Source: Opitutales bacterium (GTDB lineage Bacteria; Verrucomicrobiota; Verrucomicrobiia; Opitutales; JAFGAQ01). From it: a stretch of 8,216 nt of DNA. This document shows, piece by piece, positions 5,877-8,216 of this stretch; positions within the stretch are counted from its first letter, which is position 1; each line of letters begins with the position of its first letter. The DNA lies in the NCBI GenBank assembly GCA_028704125.1, contig JAQVLM010000121.1:1-8216 (forward strand). Reading direction: 5' to 3'. The position numbers were made by a program, and so were the translations under genes. The notes under the pieces were generated by a model that was given only the letters and a program-made list of their open reading frames with translations, searched no databases and was not told where the DNA came from.

Positions 5877-7685
5877 TCAGGTTTTTGAACCCTCGGTCTG
5901 GAACGAATCCGGCAAACGTCTTGATGAGATTTCATCCATCATTAGAGCGATGAATTCATCCACCGTATGCTCGCCCTCGAAAGACTTGCGGATACGGGAA
6001 CGCACCGAAACCTTACCGTTGGCAGCCTCTTTTTCACCGATCACAATCATGTGGGGAACCCGCTCCACTTCAGCCCTCCGGATCTTGGCACCAAGTTTGT
6101 CGGAATGCCCATCCACCGAGACCCGGATTCTTATCGCATGAAGAGCCTTGCGTAGCTGTTCCGCATAATCCCGCATGCTATCGTTCAAAGGCAGTATCCT
6201 CACTTGCTCGGGAGCGAGCCAGGTCGGGAAGTTTCCGTTGAAATGCTCAATCAGGAAACCAATAAAACGCTCGTGCGTACCCAATGGAGCACGGTGAATA
6301 CAAAGCGGGGTGGCCTCCTTGTTTTCAGAAGTGGTATAGGTCAGTCCAAAACGTGCAGGAACCGCAAAATCCACCTGATTGGTGGCCAAGGTAAACTCGC
6401 GTCCGATCGCGCTCCAGACCTGGACATCAATTTTTGGACCGTAAAACGCGGCCTCATTCGGGACCTCAACGAAGTCGATCCCGGATTCGATCAGGACCCG
6501 ACGCACCATATCCTCGGTTTCTTTCCACAGAACCGGCTCGTCCACAAACTTCTTGCCCAGACGGGAAGGATCGTGAGTCGAGAAACGCATGAGGTACTTT
6601 TTGATCCCAAAAAGCTCGAAGTATTTCAGGTACATGTCGTTAACCGCCCTGAACTCGTCACCGAACTGCTCCTCGGTGCAGTAGATGTGCGCATCATTCA
6701 TCTGAAGCGAACGCACGCGCATGAGACCCATCAGCTCACCCGACTTCTCATATCGGTGGCACGTTCCATACTCTGCCAAACGCACCGGCAAATCCCGATA
6801 GCTTTTGGGAGTGGCGGCATAAATCAGGTGATGGTGAGGGCAATTCATTGCCTTGAGGTAGTATTTTACCTTTTGACCGCCTTCATCCTCAACCAGCTCC
6901 ATCGGAGGATACATCGAATCCTCGTAATAGGGAAGGTGCCCACTGGTATGATACAGGTTCTCCTTAGCGAGATTGGGCGTCCTCACCCGATCGTAACCTG
7001 CATCGAATTCCGTTTCCTTGGCGAGCTTTTCAAGTTCCTCGACCAGCACGGTTCCCTTGGGTAGCCACAAAGCCAAACCGGGACCGACCTGCTCCGGATC
7101 AAATGCAAACAGGTTCATTTCCCGGCCCACCTTACGATGATCCCGCTTCTTGGCCTCTTCCAACATCCGGAGGTGATCCTCAAGCTCCTGCTTCGACGGA
7201 AAGGCAGTTCCATAGATACGTTGGAGTTGCTTATTCGCCTCATCCCCGCGATGATACGCACCCGCGATCGAAAGCAGTTTTACAGCCTTGATTTTCTTGG
7301 TGTAGGAAACGTGTGTGCCTGCACACAGATCGATGAAATCTCCATTCCGATAGAACGAGATCGTTTCCCCTTGCGGGATATCCGCCAAACGCCCGAGCTT
7401 GTATCGTGTCTGGCCGAAGTCGGATATGATCTTCGACGCTTCCTCACGGGAAACCTCAAGGCGTTCAAAACGTTGATTCTCCTCGATGATTTTCTTCATC
7501 TCGGCCTCAATCCGCTCCAGATCCTCCTGCGTGAAACGATGATCCAGATCGAAGTCGTAGTAGAACCCCTGATCTGTGGGTGGACCGATATCCAACTGCG
7601 CTTCAGGAAACAACCTCAACACGGCTGTGGCCAATACATGGGAGCACGAGTGCCTGAGCTCCTCCAATGGATTCATCTGTTTCAT
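5877..7685 (-). CDS. thrS: Threonyl-tRNA synthetase lacking the N-terminal TGS domain
   Basis: This class II synthetase charges tRNA-Thr. From the chosen ATG it has 602 residues, against 642 in E. coli. It begins directly with the N2 editing domain: HSCSH at 12-16 and CAGTH at 121-125 match the E. coli editing motifs HSCAH and CRGPH. The usual linker block GAYHRGDEANKQLQRIYGTA (about 142-161) follows. In the catalytic domain the zinc ligands are Cys282 (MNCPHH), His333 (NDAHIYC) and His464 (CIHRAPLG). Motif 2 (RLAEYGTCHRYE, 303-314) and motif 3 (GTHERFIGFL, 469-478) are present. The anticodon-binding domain runs from about 488 to the end. The ~60-residue TGS domain is missing. An in-frame TTG at 7757 would add 24 residues with no TGS character and is not preferred; ATG at 7676 is an alternative. 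No clear Shine-Dalgarno precedes either ATG. The S9 peptidase gene follows after 20 bp. Confidence 0.95.
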   Translation of the reverse strand: MKQMNPLEELRHSCSHVLATAVLRLFPEAQLDIGPPTDQGFYYDFDLDHRFTQEDLERIEAEMKKIIEENQRFERLEVSREEASKIISDFGQTRYKLGRLADIPQGETISFYRNGDFIDLCAGTHVSYTKKIKAVKLLSIAGAYHRGDEANKQLQRIYGTAFPSKQELEDHLRMLEEAKKRDHRKVGREMNLFAFDPEQVGPGLALWLPKGTVLVEELEKLAKETEFDAGYDRVRTPNLAKENLYHTSGHLPYYEDSMYPPMELVEDEGGQKVKYYLKAMNCPHHHLIYAATPKSYRDLPVRLAEYGTCHRYEKSGELMGLMRVRSLQMNDAHIYCTEEQFGDEFRAVNDMYLKYFELFGIKKYLMRFSTHDPSRLGKKFVDEPVLWKETEDMVRRVLIESGIDFVEVPNEAAFYGPKIDVQVWSAIGREFTLATNQVDFAVPARFGLTYTTSENKEATPLCIHRAPLGTHERFIGFLIEHFNGNFPTWLAPEQVRILPLNDSMRDYAEQLRKALHAIRIRVSVDGHSDKLGAKIRRAEVERVPHMIVIGEKEAANGKVSVRSRIRKSFEGEHTVDEFIALMMDEISSRRLPDSFQTEGSKT

Positions 7686-7728
7686 GGTAAATGCGGATGC
7701 ACGTTTTCTGTGCGAGTAAAAGGAAAAT

Positions 7729-7757
7729 ATGTTAGAATGAACCCTCCCCCGAAACAA
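7729..7757 (-). promoter_or_regulatory. Candidate promoter for thrS
   Basis: On the minus strand TTGTTT (7752-7757, 3 of 6 to the -35 consensus) is followed, after a 17-bp spacer, by TAACAT (7729-7734, 4 of 6 to the -10 consensus). Transcription would start near 7722 and give a leader of about 36 nt before the ATG at 7685. The match is modest, but spacing and place are right. Confidence 0.3.
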
Positions 7758-7808
7758 CCCAATTCTTCGGTCACCGCATCGAGAGGGTGTGATCAGAACT
7801 ACGGGGAA

Positions 7809-7842
7809 AGCGAGAATCTTCTTTTTGAGACATAGTCTCGCT
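7809..7842. repeat. Nested inverted repeats between thrS and the transposase
   Basis: AGCGAGA (7809-7815) is the exact reverse complement of TCTCGCT (7836-7842). Overlapping the right arm is a compact palindrome GAGAC-ATA-GTCTC (7827-7839). The two pairings are mutually exclusive on one strand. The site sits 35 bp before the transposase start. It could be an operator or lie near the left end of the insertion sequence. Confidence 0.6.
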
Positions 7843-7876
7843 GTACAAGCAAAGCGAAATATGCTTTATACTTGGG

Positions 7877-8188
7877 ATGGCGAACAAGAAAAGAGTCACA
7901 CGTGAGCAAATGGAAGAGTTCACCGCACGTCTTATAGGACGTCCCGAACTGTATGAGCAGTTTGTCAGGATATTGGATTTAACCGACCCGGCTGGAGGAG
8001 GAAAGGGCTTGGATGTGAACATGCTTGAGTCTTTTCTGATTCCCGAGATCCGGGAAACAGGGCGCATTGCGACACAGGATTTTGCGCAGCAGGTTGAGCA
8101 GAGTATAGGTCAAGAGGTGAAGCAACAGGATGGTGCGCATGAGCGTGAAAAAAAAGCTCATAGTATACGGTGTTTATGGATTGATTAA
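7877..8188 (+). CDS. N-terminal part of a probable IS transposase (ISKra4/UPF0236-like), frame-broken
   Basis: This frame codes for 103 residues. The first ~93 look like one coherent helical, charged N-terminus: MANKKRVTREQMEEF, then NMLESFLIPEIRETGRIATQDFAQQVEQSIGQEV (about 58-90). That arrangement resembles the start of ISKra4-like or UPF0236-like transposases, where a lone helical domain precedes a KKL-x-(V/W)-x-x-x-(F/Y)G-x-(I/V)-x-V-x-E-R segment. Exactly such a segment follows here, but in the +1 frame (KKKLIVYGVYGLIKVDERIWR). The break is at a run of eight A residues (8148-8155), after which this frame reads AHSIRCLWID and stops. The product is therefore either a truncated protein, the first half of a frameshifted transposase, or a pseudogene. 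The start is ATG with only GGG directly before it. The family call is from remembered pattern and is moderate. Confidence 0.55.
   Translation: MANKKRVTREQMEEFTARLIGRPELYEQFVRILDLTDPAGGGKGLDVNMLESFLIPEIRETGRIATQDFAQQVEQSIGQEVKQQDGAHEREKKAHSIRCLWID
8113..8120 (+). promoter_or_regulatory. Ribosome binding site before the second transposase frame
   Basis: AGAGGTGA lies 9 nt before an ATG at 8130 that opens the downstream frame. An AGGA at 8127-8130 also lies 8 nt before a second ATG at 8139. Either could allow the second frame to start by itself or by coupling to the first. Confidence 0.4.
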
Positions 8189-8216
8189 GGTAGACGAGCG
8201 CATTTGGAGGGGAAGC
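8130..8216 (+). CDS. Second frame of the probable transposase (3' end outside window)
   Basis: This open frame of 29 codons runs to the window edge and overlaps the preceding frame by 59 bp. It reads MVRMSVKKKLIVYGVYGL and then IKVDERIWRGS. The part after the A-run has the G-x-I-x-V-x-E-R-x-W-R pattern found after the helical N-terminus in ISKra4/UPF0236-like transposases, so it is most simply the continuation of the same protein. ATG at 8130 or 8139 could be a real start, since both have a Shine-Dalgarno-like sequence. It could equally be reached only by slippage at the A8 run. Catalytic residues lie beyond the window. Confidence 0.45.
   Translation, partial: MVRMSVKKKLIVYGVYGLIKVDERIWRGS

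Larger units (their letters stand above)
7877..8216 (+). mobile_element. Left part of a probable insertion sequence, right end outside window
   Basis: The element is inferred only from the transposase-like coding frames. The left terminal inverted repeat cannot be defined without the right end. It should lie between the thrS leader (about 7740) and 7877, and the nested inverted repeats at 7809-7842 are the most notable structure there. Confidence 0.35.

Noticed and set aside
6204..7064. Long open frame (286 codons) on the plus strand opposite thrS
   Set aside because: It lies fully inside thrS, whose motifs are unmistakable. The antisense translation shows no family pattern.
7686..7757. In-frame upstream extension of thrS to a TTG codon
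   Set aside because: It adds 24 residues without TGS character and would remove the best promoter candidate from upstream of the gene.
7771..7832. Minus-strand 20-codon frame upstream of thrS as a regulatory leader peptide
   Set aside because: It has only one threonine codon, no good ribosome binding site and no following attenuator hairpin with a T-run.

Overview
This window looks like an ordinary stretch of bacterial chromosome with moderate G+C content. It carries housekeeping genes, one domesticated-type transposase gene, and the start of what looks like an insertion sequence at the right edge. The organism is probably a Gram-negative bacterium with system II cytochrome c maturation. The style of the REP-associated transposase and of the TGS-less threonyl-tRNA synthetase makes me think of Verrucomicrobiota (Opitutia), but this comes from remembered families and was not tested.

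Layout from left to right: (1) The 3' end of a ccsA/resC-type cytochrome c biogenesis gene (+) ends at 397. (2) After a 191-bp convergent spacer come two minus-strand genes. One is a REP-associated Y1 transposase (RAYT; 589-1575) with its own good promoter and Shine-Dalgarno. The other, upstream of it, is a small class I SAM-dependent methyltransferase (1685-2332) whose N-terminus is coded by an exact 15-bp tandem repeat. (3) Divergent from the methyltransferase lies a plus-strand pair, dapB (lysine/diaminopimelate synthesis) and ruvA (Holliday junction processing), 24 bp apart and probably co-transcribed. (4) Facing them is a minus-strand pair, thrS (threonyl-tRNA synthetase without the N-terminal TGS domain) followed 20 bp later by a cytoplasmic S9-family prolyl-oligopeptidase-like peptidase. 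(5) Divergent from thrS, at 7877 to the window edge, is the N-terminal part of a probable transposase. Its reading frame breaks at a run of eight A residues and continues in the +1 frame to the edge.

Functionally the genes are not one pathway. dapB-ruvA and thrS-S9 peptidase are short co-directional pairs of unrelated housekeeping functions. The two mobile-type genes (RAYT and the right-edge transposase) sit in the spacers between them.

I see no CRISPR array, no tRNA or rRNA and no obvious novel defence or biosynthetic system. The observations most worth a second look are the A8 frame break in the right-edge transposase, the in-frame 15-bp tandem repeat at the methyltransferase start, and the nested inverted repeats between thrS and the transposase.
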